Source of the DNA: Streptomyces phaeofaciens
GTDB lineage: Bacteria; Actinomycetota; Actinomycetes; Streptomycetales; Streptomycetaceae
DNA: 64,000 bases
Reading direction: 5' to 3'
Assembly (NCBI RefSeq): GCF_014648915.1
Contig: NZ_BMSA01000003.1
Span: 62,001 to 126,000, forward strand
A model generated the notes under the pieces. It made no database searches, was not told where the DNA came from, and saw only the letters and a list, made by a program, of their open reading frames with translations. A program made the translations under genes and the position numbers. Every line of letters begins with the position of its first letter. The first letter of the stretch is position 1. Below are positions 10,111-20,359 of the stretch, piece after piece.

Positions 10111-11406
10111 TTTCCGCTCCTCCGGCGGGCCCGCCGGGGCCAGCGGCTCCACCAGCACCGTCACGATCTTGTTCCGGCGGCCGGCGGCCGCCTCCGCCGT
10201 CAGCCGCAGGGACCGCCCGTCGGGCAGCTCGACCACGCTGGACGCCCCGGCGATGGGGACCCGGCCCAGGGCCTTGGCGAGCAGTCCGCCGACGGTCTCC
10301 ACGTCCTCGTCGTCGTACTCCTCCAGGCCGTACAGCTCGCCGAGGTCGGTGATGTCGAGGCGGGCGGTGACCCGGTGGCGGTCGTCGCCCAGCTCCTCCA
10401 CCGGCGGCAGCTCACGGTCGTACTCGTCGGTGATCTCTCCGACGATCTCCTCGAGGATGTCCTCGATGGTGACGATGCCGGCCGTGCCGCCGTACTCGTC
10501 GATGACGACGGCGACGTGGTTGCGCTCCTGCTGCATCTCGCGCAGCAGGTCACCGGCGTTCTTGGTGTCGGGGACGAAGGCGGCGGGCCGCATGGCCGTC
10601 GACACCAGGTCGGACTCGGCGTCCCGGCTGATGTGCGTCTTGCGGACCAGGTCCTTCAGGTACACGATCCCGACGATGTCGTCCTCGCTCTCGCCGGTCA
10701 CGGGTATCCGCGAGAAGCCGGAGCGCAGGGCGAGGGTCAGGGCCTGGCGGATGGTCTTGTAGCGCTCGATGACGATCAGGTCGGTGCGCGGGACCATCAC
10801 CTCACGCACGAGGGTGTCGCCCAGCTCGAAGACCGAGTGCACCATCCGGCGCTCGTCGTCCTCGATCAGCGACTCCTTCTCGGCGAGGTCGACCAGCGCC
10901 CGCAGCTCCGCCTCGGAGGCGAACGGGCCGCGCCGGAAGCCCTTGCCGGGGGTGAGCGCGTTGCCGATGAGGATCAGCAGCGAGGGGATCGGGCCCATGA
11001 TCCGCGCCAGCGGCAGCAGGACGTACGCGGCCGCCGTCGCCGTGTTCAGCGGGTGCTGGCGGCCGATGGTGCGCGGCGAGACCCCGACGGCGACGTACGA
11101 CACGAGGACCATGACACCGATCGCGGCGAGCAGGGCCGGGGCCGTGTCGTCGATCTCCTGGAGACAGGCGTAGGTGACCAGCGCCGCGGCCGCCATCTCG
11201 CAGGCCACCCGGACCAGCAGGGCCACGTTCAGGTAGCGGGTGGGGTCGGCGGCGATCTGCGCCAGCTTGGCGCTGCCGCGCCGGCCGGACCGTACGGCCT
11301 CCTCGGCGCGGAAGCTGGAGACGCGCGCGAGGCCCGCCTCCGCACAGGCGGCGAGCCACGCGACGACGACCAGCGCGATCGCGCCGGAGACGAGGGTGGG
11401 GCTCAT
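10102..11406 (-). CDS. CNNM/CorC-type CBS-domain membrane protein (hemolysin C family)
   Basis: 434 residues: an N-terminal DUF21/CNNM membrane domain (about 1-180, helices such as [16 protein letters not shown]), two CBS motifs (about 205-325) and a C-terminal CorC/HlyC domain (about 340-425, with [18 protein letters not shown] residues). Family members bind adenine nucleotides through CBS and are linked to magnesium export; no hemolysin activity is implied. ATGA overlap with ybeY indicates coupled translation in the phoH-ybeY-CBS operon. Confidence 0.9.
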   Translation of the reverse strand: MSPTLVSGAIALVVVAWLAACAEAGLARVSSFRAEEAVRSGRRGSAKLAQIAADPTRYLNVALLVRVACEMAAAALVTYACLQEIDDTAPALLAAIGVMVLVSYVAVGVSPRTIGRQHPLNTATAAAYVLLPLARIMGPIPSLLILIGNALTPGKGFRRGPFASEAELRALVDLAEKESLIEDDERRMVHSVFELGDTLVREVMVPRTDLIVIERYKTIRQALTLALRSGFSRIPVTGESEDDIVGIVYLKDLVRKTHISRDAESDLVSTAMRPAAFVPDTKNAGDLLREMQQERNHVAVVIDEYGGTAGIVTIEDILEEIVGEITDEYDRELPPVEELGDDRHRVTARLDITDLGELYGLEEYDDEDVETVGGLLAKALGRVPIAGASSVVELPDGRSLRLTAEAAAGRRNKIVTVLVEPLAPAGPPEERKPE

Positions 11407-11900
11407 GAGACGGTCGGAGCCGGGGACGGGCCGGTCAGGCCCTTCTCCGCGCGCCAGCCGTCCACGATGGCCGCCTGGAGGCCGAACATCTCGGCCTTCT
11501 CGTCCGGCTCCTCGTGGTCGTAGCCCAGCAGGTGCAGCACGCCGTGGACGGTGAGCAGCTGGAGCTCCTCGTCCATGGAGTGCTGCGTCGGCGCCTCCTT
11601 GCCCTGCCGCTCGGCGACCTCGGGGCAGAGCACGATGTCACCGAGGAGGCCCTGCGGGGGCTCGTCGTCGTCCTTCGACGGCGGACGCAGTTCGTCCATC
11701 GGGAAGGACATGACGTCCGTCGGCCCCGGCAGGTCCATCCACTGGATGTGCAGCTGCTCCATGGCGTCGGCGTCCACGACGATCACCGAGAGCTCGGAGA
11801 GCGGGTGGATGCGCATCCGCGCCAGCGCGTAGCGGGCGATGTCGAGGATCGCCTGCTCGTCGACCTCGGTTCCGGACTCGTTGTTGACGTCGATCGACAT
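11403..11900 (-). CDS. ybeY: Endoribonuclease YbeY
   Basis: 165 residues from the ATG at 11900; the ORF extension upstream is shadow sequence overlapping phoH. The zinc-binding motif [11 protein letters not shown] is intact near residue 117, and the TDVMSFP motif is present. YbeY takes part in 16S rRNA 3' end maturation and ribosome quality control. It lies 13 bp after phoH and overlaps the CBS gene by ATGA, the order usual in bacteria. Confidence 0.95.
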   Translation of the reverse strand: MSIDVNNESGTEVDEQAILDIARYALARMRIHPLSELSVIVVDADAMEQLHIQWMDLPGPTDVMSFPMDELRPPSKDDDEPPQGLLGDIVLCPEVAERQGKEAPTQHSMDEELQLLTVHGVLHLLGYDHEEPDEKAEMFGLQAAIVDGWRAEKGLTGPSPAPTVS

Positions 11901-11913
11901 GGTGCTGGTTCGT

Positions 11914-12972
<1,059 letters not shown>

Positions 12973-13111
12973 AGGCCGGCCCGAGGGCCTCTACGTCCTC
13001 CCGGATGCGTCTCGCCTGCCACGAGGGCGGCCTGGCGAGTTCAAGGGTACGCCAGGGCACTGACAACGCCGTAGGGCTTTTCCGGGGGCGGAGGGACGGG
13101 GCCGACGCCCC

Positions 13112-14269
13112 CTAGGCGGAGCGGCGGAAGCCGATCGTCGGGACCGCCCGGCGCAGGGGCCAGGGGGCGGTCTCCTGCGGCGGTACCCGGCCCTCCAGGA
13201 ACGCGTACCGGCGCAGCGCCTCGGGGTCCTGGCCCTCGACCGACTGCACCTTGCGCCACCAGGCGCCGATCTCGGACCAGCCGGGTGCGGAGAGCGAGCC
13301 GCCGAACTCCTGGACGGAGAGCGCGGCGGTGAGCCCGGCGAAGGCGAGGCGGTCGGCGAGCGGCCAGCCGGCCAGGGTGCCGGTGACGAAACCGGCCACG
13401 AAGACGTCCCCGGCGCCGGTGGGGTCGAGGGCCTCGACGGCGATCGCCGGGACCTCGGCGGTCTCGCCCGTGCGCCCGTCCACGGCGTACGCGCCCTGCG
13501 CGCCGAGCGTCACGACGGCGAGCGGTACGTGCTCGGTGAGGGCGCGGGCGGCGGCGCGGGGGCAGTCGGTGCGCGTGTAGCGCATGGCCTCCTCGGCGTT
13601 CGGCAGGAACGCCTCGCAGTGCGCCAGGTCGGGGAGGCCGGCCAGGTCCCAGGCGCCGGTGTCGTCCCATCCGACGTCGGCGAAGACGCGGGTGCCGCGG
13701 CCGGCGGCCCGGGCGATCCAGGGGTCGCGTCTGCCGGGGGTGAGGGAGGCGACGGCGGCGCGGGCGGGCGGCGGGCTGGCGGGGGTGCCGTCCTGGACGA
13801 GCACGGCCTCCGGGGGCGGTTCGTGCCCGTGGGAGACCATGGTGCGCTCGCCCTCGTAGGCCATGGAGACGGTGACCGGGGAGTGCCAGCCGGGCACGGT
13901 GCGCGAGGTCGTCAGGTCGATGCCCTCGCCCTGTTCGAGGGCGTCCCAGCAGTACTCGCCGTAGTGGTCGTCGCCGAACGCGGCCGCGAGGGAGGTGCGC
14001 AGGCCGAGCCGGGCCAGGGCGGTGGCCATGTTGGCGACGCCGCCGGGGCTGGACCCCATCCCGCGTGCCCAGGACTCGGTCCCGCGCACCGGGGCGGAGT
14101 CGAGCCCGGTGAAGACGATGTCCAGGAAGACCGTGCCGGTGAGGTAGACGTCCCAGGGCGGGTCGCCGGGGGCGCGCAGGGCGGCCAGGGGGTCGACCCG
14201 GTCGGCCCGGGCGGCCCGGCGGGTCCGGCGGTGGTGTCCCTCTCCGGTGGACGCGGTGGACGCGGTCAC
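13112..14269 (-). CDS. PfkB family sugar kinase
   Basis: 385 residues from the GTG at 14269, which has AGGGAG eight bases upstream. The N-terminal GGVAN region and the C-terminal signature DPTGAGDVFVAGFV, with the catalytic Asp in GAGD, identify a ribokinase/PfkB-fold kinase. It lies 117 bp downstream of the glucarate dehydratase gene on the same strand. Glucarate breakdown through ketodeoxyglucarate does not need a kinase, so the link may be only positional, or it may act on a related keto-deoxy sugar. Substrate unknown. Confidence 0.85.
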   Translation of the reverse strand: MTASTASTGEGHHRRTRRAARADRVDPLAALRAPGDPPWDVYLTGTVFLDIVFTGLDSAPVRGTESWARGMGSSPGGVANMATALARLGLRTSLAAAFGDDHYGEYCWDALEQGEGIDLTTSRTVPGWHSPVTVSMAYEGERTMVSHGHEPPPEAVLVQDGTPASPPPARAAVASLTPGRRDPWIARAAGRGTRVFADVGWDDTGAWDLAGLPDLAHCEAFLPNAEEAMRYTRTDCPRAAARALTEHVPLAVVTLGAQGAYAVDGRTGETAEVPAIAVEALDPTGAGDVFVAGFVTGTLAGWPLADRLAFAGLTAALSVQEFGGSLSAPGWSEIGAWWRKVQSVEGQDPEALRRYAFLEGRVPPQETAPWPLRRAVPTIGFRRSA

Positions 14270-14386
14270 GAGACGCTCCCTGACGTGGTGCGGATCTGGC
14301 CAGTGTGCACCACGCCACCGACAACACGCCGTGCGTCCCGTGCGAACCACCCCCGTGCCGGGGAGCACCGGGGGCGGCGCGCGCCC

Positions 14387-15688
14387 TCACCAGCGGGGAA
14401 CGGCCGGGGTGACCCAGTCGGGGTCGGCGACGCGCATCGCCGCCGCGTCGTCGCGGTCACGCAGCGTGCCGTCGTCGTCCAGCCAGCGCCGGTGCAGCGT
14501 CCGCAGCTTCTCGGGGTCGAGCGTGACGCCGAGGCCGGGCGCGTCGGAGACGGTCGTGCGGCCGCCCTCGAACGTCAGCCGCTCGGTGAGCACGTCCTCC
14601 GACTGCCAGGGGTAGTGGGAGTCGCAGGCGTGGTGGAGGCCGGGGACGGTGGAGGCGACGTGGGTCATCGCGGCCAGGCTGATCCCCAGGTGGGTGTTGG
14701 AGTGCATGGACACGCCGACGCCGAACGTCCGGCAGATCGCGGCGAGTTGCTGGGTGTTGCGCAGCCCGCCCCAGTAGTGGTGGTCGGAGAGGACGACCTG
14801 TACGGCACCCTGGGCGAACGCCTCCGGGATCTCGGCGAAGGTCGTCACGCACATGTTGGTGGCGAGCGGCACGTCGGTCGCGGCGGCCACCTCGGCCATG
14901 GCGGCGGTGCCGAGCGCGGGGTCCTCCAGGTACTCCAGGACGTCGCCCAGTTCCCGGGCCACCCGCAGCGAGGTCGGGACGGACCAGGCCCCGTTCGGGT
15001 CGAGGCGCAGCGGATGCCCGGGGAACGCCTCGGCCAGCGCGCGGACGGCGGCGATCTCCTCGTCCGGCGGGAAGACCCCGCCCTTGAGCTTGAAGGAGGT
15101 GAAGCCGTACCGCTGCGTGAAGCGCCGGGCCTGCTCGACGATCCCGGCCGGGTCGAGGGCGGCACCCCAGTCGTCCTTCTCGCAGGGCACGCCCTCGGGG
15201 TGGTCGGCCCTCTTGTAGAAGAGGTACGCGCTGTACTCGACGGTGTCGCGCACCTTGCCGCCGAGCAGCGCGTGCACGGGCAGGCCGAGCGTCTTGCCGA
15301 GGGCGTCGAGGCAGGCGACCTCGAAGGCGGAGAGGACGGACAGCCGCAGCTTGTCGGCGCTCTGGACGCCGCGCAGCCCGCCGACGTCGACCTGTCCGGA
15401 GATCCGGGCCCGGTCGACGGCCAGCTCCTCCGCGACCGTGGACAGCCCGTTCAGGTCGCTCACCCGGCGGCCCTTCAGCCGCTGCGCGAACGGCCCGGCC
15501 AGCTCCAGGTACTTGGCGTCGCCGTAGGTCTCGCCGATGCCGGTGGTGCCGTCGGAGGTGACCACCTCGACGATCAGCCGGGGGGTGTACGGCTGGTGCA
15601 CGCCCTGTGTGTTGAGCAGCGGCGGGTCGGCGACCAGGATCGGGGTCAGCCGGACGTCGGCGACGGTCGGGTTCGCGGTGTCGTTCAC
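14387..15688 (-). CDS. gudD: Glucarate dehydratase (enolase superfamily)
   Basis: 433 residues. It dehydrates D-glucarate (and usually L-idarate) to 5-dehydro-4-deoxyglucarate. Visible are the KxK catalytic motif in SFKLKGGVFPPDEE, the metal ligands in RLDPNGAWS and LEDPALG, and the basic His in MHSNTHLGISLA. Length fits the family. The GTG start overlaps the stop of the dehydratase gene upstream (GTGA), so the two consecutive enzymes of the pathway are co-translated. The divergent IclR gene is the likely regulator. Confidence 0.9.
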   Translation of the reverse strand: MNDTANPTVADVRLTPILVADPPLLNTQGVHQPYTPRLIVEVVTSDGTTGIGETYGDAKYLELAGPFAQRLKGRRVSDLNGLSTVAEELAVDRARISGQVDVGGLRGVQSADKLRLSVLSAFEVACLDALGKTLGLPVHALLGGKVRDTVEYSAYLFYKRADHPEGVPCEKDDWGAALDPAGIVEQARRFTQRYGFTSFKLKGGVFPPDEEIAAVRALAEAFPGHPLRLDPNGAWSVPTSLRVARELGDVLEYLEDPALGTAAMAEVAAATDVPLATNMCVTTFAEIPEAFAQGAVQVVLSDHHYWGGLRNTQQLAAICRTFGVGVSMHSNTHLGISLAAMTHVASTVPGLHHACDSHYPWQSEDVLTERLTFEGGRTTVSDAPGLGVTLDPEKLRTLHRRWLDDDGTLRDRDDAAAMRVADPDWVTPAVPRW

Positions 15689-16632
15689 AGGGCGGCTCCT
15701 ACGAGGGCGAGTCCGGTGGCGAGCAGGGTCTTCAGGTCGGCGAGGTCGGCGGCCGACGGGTCGGTGAGCGGGGCGCGGACCGGGCCGACGGGGGCGCCGC
15801 GCAGCCGGGCGGCGGCCTTCACCAGGGACACGCCGTACCCGGGCACCCGGTCGCGGAGTTCGACGAGCGGGACGTAGAAGTCGCGCAGCAGTGTGTCGAG
15901 GGTGCCCCGGTCGCCGTCGTTCAGTGCGGCGAAGAAGGCGTTCGCGATCTCGGGGGCGAAGGCGTGGACGGCGGAGGAGTAGGCGGGGACGCCGACGGTG
16001 GCGTAGGCGCGGGCCTGGATCTCGGCGGTGGCGGCGCCGTTGAAGAAGAGGAAGTCCGCGGGGGCGGCGAGGGTGAGGCGCTGGAGGCGGTCGAGGTCGC
16101 TGTGGCCGTCCTTGAGGCCGATGACGGTGGGGAGGGCGGCGACCCGCTTCAGGGAGGCCGCCGTGAGGGCGACCTGGCCGCGCTGGTAGGCGATGAGCGG
16201 CAGCCGGGTGCCGGCGGCGATCCGTTCCAGCTGGGCGACGAGGCCGTCCTGGGGGGCGGCGACGAGGTAGTGCGGGAGGACCAGGAGGGCGTCGGCGCCC
16301 TCCTCCTCGGCGATCCGGGCGAAGCGCAGGGCCTGTGCCCAGCCGTAGCCGGTGCCGGCGACGACGGGGACGCGGCCGGCCGTCTCCCGGACCGTGATCC
16401 GTACGACCTGCCGGTACTCGTCCTCGTCGAGGGAGAAGAACTCGCCGGTGCCGCAGGCGGGGAAGACGGCGCCGGGCGCGGCGGCGAGCCGGTCGGCGAG
16501 GTGGGCGCGGAAGCCGTCGGGGTCGAGTGCGCCGTCCTCGCGAAAGCTGGTGAGCGGGAAGGACAGGACGCCTGACGCCATGCCCTCCCTCAGTCGCCGG
16601 ACCGTGTCGGTGTCGAGGCTCACCTCGGTCAT
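15685..16632 (-). CDS. kdgD: 5-dehydro-4-deoxyglucarate dehydratase (DapA superfamily)
   Basis: 315 residues. It converts 5-dehydro-4-deoxyglucarate to 2,5-dioxopentanoate (alpha-ketoglutarate semialdehyde), water and CO2. The TIM barrel carries the subgroup motif PACGTGEFFSL, the Tyr in YQRG and the Schiff-base Lys in VIGLKDG. Three in-frame ATGs exist (16662, 16647, 16632); the last is chosen because GGGGAG lies 7 nt upstream. It heads the operon with gudD. The next enzyme, the semialdehyde dehydrogenase, is not in the window. Confidence 0.9.
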   Translation of the reverse strand: MTEVSLDTDTVRRLREGMASGVLSFPLTSFREDGALDPDGFRAHLADRLAAAPGAVFPACGTGEFFSLDEDEYRQVVRITVRETAGRVPVVAGTGYGWAQALRFARIAEEEGADALLVLPHYLVAAPQDGLVAQLERIAAGTRLPLIAYQRGQVALTAASLKRVAALPTVIGLKDGHSDLDRLQRLTLAAPADFLFFNGAATAEIQARAYATVGVPAYSSAVHAFAPEIANAFFAALNDGDRGTLDTLLRDFYVPLVELRDRVPGYGVSLVKAAARLRGAPVGPVRAPLTDPSAADLADLKTLLATGLALVGAAL

Positions 16633-16657
16633 CTCCCATCTCCCCATGTAGATGTTG

Positions 16658-16669
16658 TCCACGTATGGA
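16658..16669. promoter_or_regulatory. Candidate IclR-family operator
   Basis: TCCA-CGTA-TGGA, an inverted repeat in the 103-bp gap between the divergent kdgD and IclR genes. IclR proteins often bind short palindromes in just such gaps. Support is limited to symmetry and position. Confidence 0.35.
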
Positions 16670-16735
16670 AATGGAGGTTAGATACACGAACGTCGAGCGT
16701 CAACAGTCCGGGCCGTCCCGCTTTACGATCGGCAC

Positions 16736-17518
16736 ATGTCGGAGACAGGCGGTGTCCGTGAGGTGAAGTCGGCCGCGCGCACGGTCGAGCTGCTGGAGCT
16801 GCTGGCGGCGCGCGGCGACCGTCCGGCCCGGCTCCAGGAGCTGGCGGACGAGCTGGGCGTGCCGCGCAGCTCGATGTACGCGCTGCTCCAGACCCTGATC
16901 GGCCGGGGATGGGTCCGCACGGACGTCACCGGCTCCCTCTACGGCATCGGCATCCACGCCCTGCTGACCGGCACCAGCTACCTCGACTCCGACCCGCGCG
17001 TCCGGCTGGTCCGGCCGTATCTCGACGAGGCGTCCCAGTCGCTGGGCGAGACGGTCCACCTGGGGCGGCTGGACGGGCGGGACGTGGCGTACCTGGCGAC
17101 CCGGGAGTCCCACGAGTACTTGCGCACGATCAGCCGCGTCGGCCGCCGGCTCCCCGCGCACGTCGGCGCGCTCGGCAAGGCCCTGCTGGCCGAACGGCCC
17201 GACGGGGAGCTGCCCGAGGGGCCGTACGAGGCGCTGACCCCGAGGTCGCACACCAGCCGCGCGTCGCTGCTCGCCGATCTGGCCGGGGTGCGCTCGCGCG
17301 GCTACTCCGTGGACCGCGAGGAGGGGGTCACCGGCATCGTCGGCTTCGGCTTCGCGCTGCGCTACGACCGTCCCGCCCAGGACGCCATCAGCTGCTCGGT
17401 GCCGGTGGCCCGGCTGACGCCGGAGCACGAGGAGCGGATCGTCGCCGTGATGCGCGAGGTCAGGACCGGGATCGAGGCGACGGCACCGGGGGCCGGCGGG
17501 GGCGCGGACTGGCGCTAG
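16736..17518 (+). CDS. IclR family transcriptional regulator
   Basis: 260 residues. An N-terminal winged helix (about 10-70, ELADELGVPRSSMYALLQTL) is followed by the IclR effector domain, with SRVGRRLPAHVGALGKALLA and the C-terminal GFGFALRYDRPAQDAISCSVPV. It is divergent from kdgD-gudD and is probably the local regulator of glucarate use, responding to a pathway intermediate. Effector and sense of control (activation or repression) are not visible. Confidence 0.9.
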   Translation: MSETGGVREVKSAARTVELLELLAARGDRPARLQELADELGVPRSSMYALLQTLIGRGWVRTDVTGSLYGIGIHALLTGTSYLDSDPRVRLVRPYLDEASQSLGETVHLGRLDGRDVAYLATRESHEYLRTISRVGRRLPAHVGALGKALLAERPDGELPEGPYEALTPRSHTSRASLLADLAGVRSRGYSVDREEGVTGIVGFGFALRYDRPAQDAISCSVPVARLTPEHEERIVAVMREVRTGIEATAPGAGGGADWR

Positions 17519-17582
17519 CGGGACACGCCCGAGCCCGCCTCGCCCGAAGCGGGCGGGCGGGCCCGGGAAGCACCGTCGACGG

Positions 17583-17675
17583 CTAGGGCCTGTCGTTTGG
17601 ATCAGGTCGGCTATGCGTGACGGTGCCTTGTCGCCACCCCGCGGCGCGCGGCATGATCCAAACGACAGGCCCTAG
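17583..17675. mobile_element. MITE-like element with perfect 22-bp inverted ends
   Basis: Positions 17583-17604 and 17654-17675 are perfect inverted repeats (CTAGGGCCTGTCG... inward) around a 49-bp core with no ORF. The outermost CTAG on each side fits the YTAR target duplication of the IS5 family, so the mobile part may be 17587-17671 with GGGCCTGTCGTTTGGATCA ends. It sits exactly at the TAG stop of the surface-protein gene, leaving the coding frame whole. A large stem-loop acting as terminator is the alternative view. Confidence 0.6.
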
Positions 17676-20257
17676 GAGACGTCCTCCCTCACGTGTGCGG
17701 CGCGGCGGCGGACGTACCAGCCCGCCGCCGTGAGCAGGAGGGCCAGGCCCGCCGCCGTGCCGACCGTGGCGCCGGTTGCGGCGAGACTGCCGGGGCCGGT
17801 GGTGGTCGTACCGGTGCCGCCGGTGGCGGAGCCGGACGTGCCGGAGGCCGAGCCGGACGTGGATCCGGACGTCGAGCCGCCGGTGGTGGTGCCGCCGTCC
17901 GTACCGCCGTCCGTACCGCCGGTGTCACCGTCGTCGTCGGTGTCCACCGGGTCCTGGCCGACGAAGGCGACCGGGACCTTCACGTCCTGGGAGCGGTCGC
18001 CGGACAGGGTGTGGTCGGCGCGGGTGGCCAGCACGCAGGTGGCCCGGAAGCAGTCGGTGAACTCGTCCTCGGCGTCCACGGTCAGCTCGACCTCGAAGGT
18101 GCCGCCGTCGCCGTACGGGGTCGCCAGTTCCTCGCCGTAGTCCGGCGGGTTCGAGGAGATCCACGCCGAGCTGTGCGAGGCACCGGTCATGTCGACGCCT
18201 CCGACGCACGGGGTGGGCAGTTCGCCCTCGCCGTTGTCGACGCACAGGGCGACGTAGATGCCCTTCTCCTCGTCGTAGCCGGAGCCGGTGATCTTCAGGA
18301 CCTGGTCCTCGGTGGCGAGGTGGTTGACCGGGGTGACGGTGAGCTTCTGGCCCTGCGCACCGGTGACGGTCCTCGTGCCGGACGGGGTCTCGTCGCCGCC
18401 GTCGCCGTCGCCGCCGTCGTCGCCGGCCTCCTCGACCGTCAGGGTGAACTCCGTGCTGCGGGTCGTTCCGGCCGCGTTGGCGAAGACCACGCGGTAGCGG
18501 TAGCCGTCGTGCGCGGCGCGCGCGGTGAAGGAGTACGTGTTCCGCGTGGCGCCCGTGACGGTGGACCAGGTCTGGCCGCCGTCGGGGCTGACCTCCCAGG
18601 TCAGGGTCGGTACCGGGGTGCCCTCGGCCGCCGCGACGAAGGTGACCTCGTCGCCGGCGCGGACGGTCCGGTCGGTGGGGGTCTGGGTGACCTTCGGGGA
18701 GACCCGCCGGTCGTACTTCAGGACCTTGCTCTCGCTGCCGTCGGTCAGATAGACCGTGCCGCCGCCCGGGGCGACCGCGACGCCCGCGTAGGCGTTGACG
18801 CGGTTGCCCGGCAGGGACGCCGGGGTGGACGCCGGCCGGAAGGTGCCGCTGTCGTACACCTCCAGCAGGCCCTTCTGGTCGGCGCCGTCGGCCTCGTTGC
18901 CGTAGTCCTCGCGCAGGACGAAGGCCTGGTGGGAGGTGGCGTCGAAGGCGATCGCCGTGGGCATGTCGGTGCCCTTCAGCTCGGCCAGGGACGTTCCGTC
19001 CTTGTCGAACACGTGCACCGAGTGGCCGGAGCCCACCCAGACGTTGCCGGTCGCCGGGTCCACCGCGGTGACATAGGCGGGCCCCGCGGCCAGGTCGAGG
19101 GTGGCGGTGAGGTCCAGGGCCGTGCCGCCGGCGGTGCTCAGCCGGAACAGCTTGCCGTTGACGGCGTCGGACACCCAGGCGAGGCCTCGGGCGGGGTCCG
19201 TGCCGAGGTGGCCGCCTCCGCTGGGCAGTGTGGTCGTCCGGACGGTCTTCCCGGTGGCGTACTCGATCTCGGAGATCACCGCGCCCTGGGCGATCAGAAT
19301 CGTCCGGTCCGTGGTGCCGGGGCCGGTGCCGGTGATGGTGCCGCCGGCCGGCCAGACGCCGGTCGCCGCGGTGTCGCCGGCCTTGGCGACGCCGATGCCG
19401 CGCACCGGGTACTGGAAGACGACACCGTCGTCCGGCAGTGCCTTGACGAGGCGCTGGACGACCCGCTGGGCGAGGGTCCCGGTGGTGCCGGGCGCCTGCG
19501 GGACGTAGCCGAGCGCCGTTCCGTCGGCGGGGTCCAGGGCGTACAGGCCCGACTCGTTGACGGTTCCGGTGTCGACCGTGTTGCCGGAACCGACGTACAG
19601 CTTCCCGGAGTCGGGGTGCAGCAGCAGGGCCAGCGGCATGCCGGCGGCGGTGAACTCGGCCGCGCGCACATAGCTCACGGTGCCCGGCGGCACGTCCTCG
19701 CCCTCGCCGCCGTCCCCGTCGCCGGGTTCCTGGCCCTCGAAGGTCACGGGGATCCGGACGTCCTGGGAGCGGTCGCCGGTGCCGTTGTGGTCGACGCGGG
19801 TGACGACCGAGCAGGCGACCTCGGTGCAGTCCAGGCCGTTGTCCTCGGCCTCGACCGCCAGGTCGACGTCGAAGGTGCCGCCCGCGCCCCAGACCTCGGC
19901 GACCCCGGCGGGTGCCTCGGTGGAGCCCGCCGGGACGATCCACTTCGAGGCGCCGCTGCCCCCGGTCTGGTCGGCACCGCCGAGGCAGGGGCTGGGGATG
20001 CGGTTGTCGCCGTTGTCCTTGCAGAGAGCGACGTAGACGCCCTTGGTGACGTCGTAGCCCTCGCCGGTGACCCGCAGGGTCTCGCCGTCCGGGTCGAGGC
20101 GGGCGGAGGCGGAGACGGAGAGCTTCTGGCCCTGCGCGCCGAGGGCCGTCCTCGGCGTGTCGGCGGCCTGCGCGGCCGGACCCACCGTGAGCGCCGTGGC
20201 CGCGGCGGCCACCAGGGCGACGGCGCCGAGCAGCGCCGCCGGGCGTCTGTGCTGCAT
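17672..20257 (-). CDS. Large sortase-anchored surface protein with two neocarzinostatin-like domains and a beta-propeller
   Basis: 861 residues from the ATG at 20257, chosen because GAGG lies 9 nt upstream. Order: signal peptide; neocarzinostatin-like domain A (about 40-180; GYDVTKGVYVALC, then paired Cys in LDCTEVAC); a propeller-like region (about 190-530; YVGSGNTVD, GLYALDPADG, VWVGSGHSVHVFD); an Ig-like domain (about 535-620); domain B (about 635-780; GYDEEKGIYVALC, TDCFRATC); an acidic Gly/Thr/Ser linker; LAATG, a membrane helix and a basic tail. LAxTG is the class E sortase signal known in Streptomyces. It belongs to the iron-regulated cluster; heme or iron binding is inferred from context only. 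Confidence 0.7.
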   Translation of the reverse strand: MQHRRPAALLGAVALVAAAATALTVGPAAQAADTPRTALGAQGQKLSVSASARLDPDGETLRVTGEGYDVTKGVYVALCKDNGDNRIPSPCLGGADQTGGSGASKWIVPAGSTEAPAGVAEVWGAGGTFDVDLAVEAEDNGLDCTEVACSVVTRVDHNGTGDRSQDVRIPVTFEGQEPGDGDGGEGEDVPPGTVSYVRAAEFTAAGMPLALLLHPDSGKLYVGSGNTVDTGTVNESGLYALDPADGTALGYVPQAPGTTGTLAQRVVQRLVKALPDDGVVFQYPVRGIGVAKAGDTAATGVWPAGGTITGTGPGTTDRTILIAQGAVISEIEYATGKTVRTTTLPSGGGHLGTDPARGLAWVSDAVNGKLFRLSTAGGTALDLTATLDLAAGPAYVTAVDPATGNVWVGSGHSVHVFDKDGTSLAELKGTDMPTAIAFDATSHQAFVLREDYGNEADGADQKGLLEVYDSGTFRPASTPASLPGNRVNAYAGVAVAPGGGTVYLTDGSESKVLKYDRRVSPKVTQTPTDRTVRAGDEVTFVAAAEGTPVPTLTWEVSPDGGQTWSTVTGATRNTYSFTARAAHDGYRYRVVFANAAGTTRSTEFTLTVEEAGDDGGDGDGGDETPSGTRTVTGAQGQKLTVTPVNHLATEDQVLKITGSGYDEEKGIYVALCVDNGEGELPTPCVGGVDMTGASHSSAWISSNPPDYGEELATPYGDGGTFEVELTVDAEDEFTDCFRATCVLATRADHTLSGDRSQDVKVPVAFVGQDPVDTDDDGDTGGTDGGTDGGTTTGGSTSGSTSGSASGTSGSATGGTGTTTTGPGSLAATGATVGTAAGLALLLTAAGWYVRRRAAHVREDVS

Positions 20258-20359
20258 GGGAGTGTTCCTCACTGGTCGCGTGCCCGCGACGCGCCGCCGA
20301 ACGCCGCGGGGGCCGGACCCCGCCGCGCGAGGTCCGGCCCGGCCGCGTTCAGCCGGCCG

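Noticed and set aside
14349..14374. A terminator after gudD (CCCC-GTGC pairing with GCAC-CGGGG)
   Set aside because: The stem needs a bulge and is weak; not strong enough to list as a feature.
13529..15877. A 782-residue plus-strand frame opposite the kinase and gudD
   Set aside because: Shadow of two well-supported enzymes; no motifs, and it crosses their intergenic gap.
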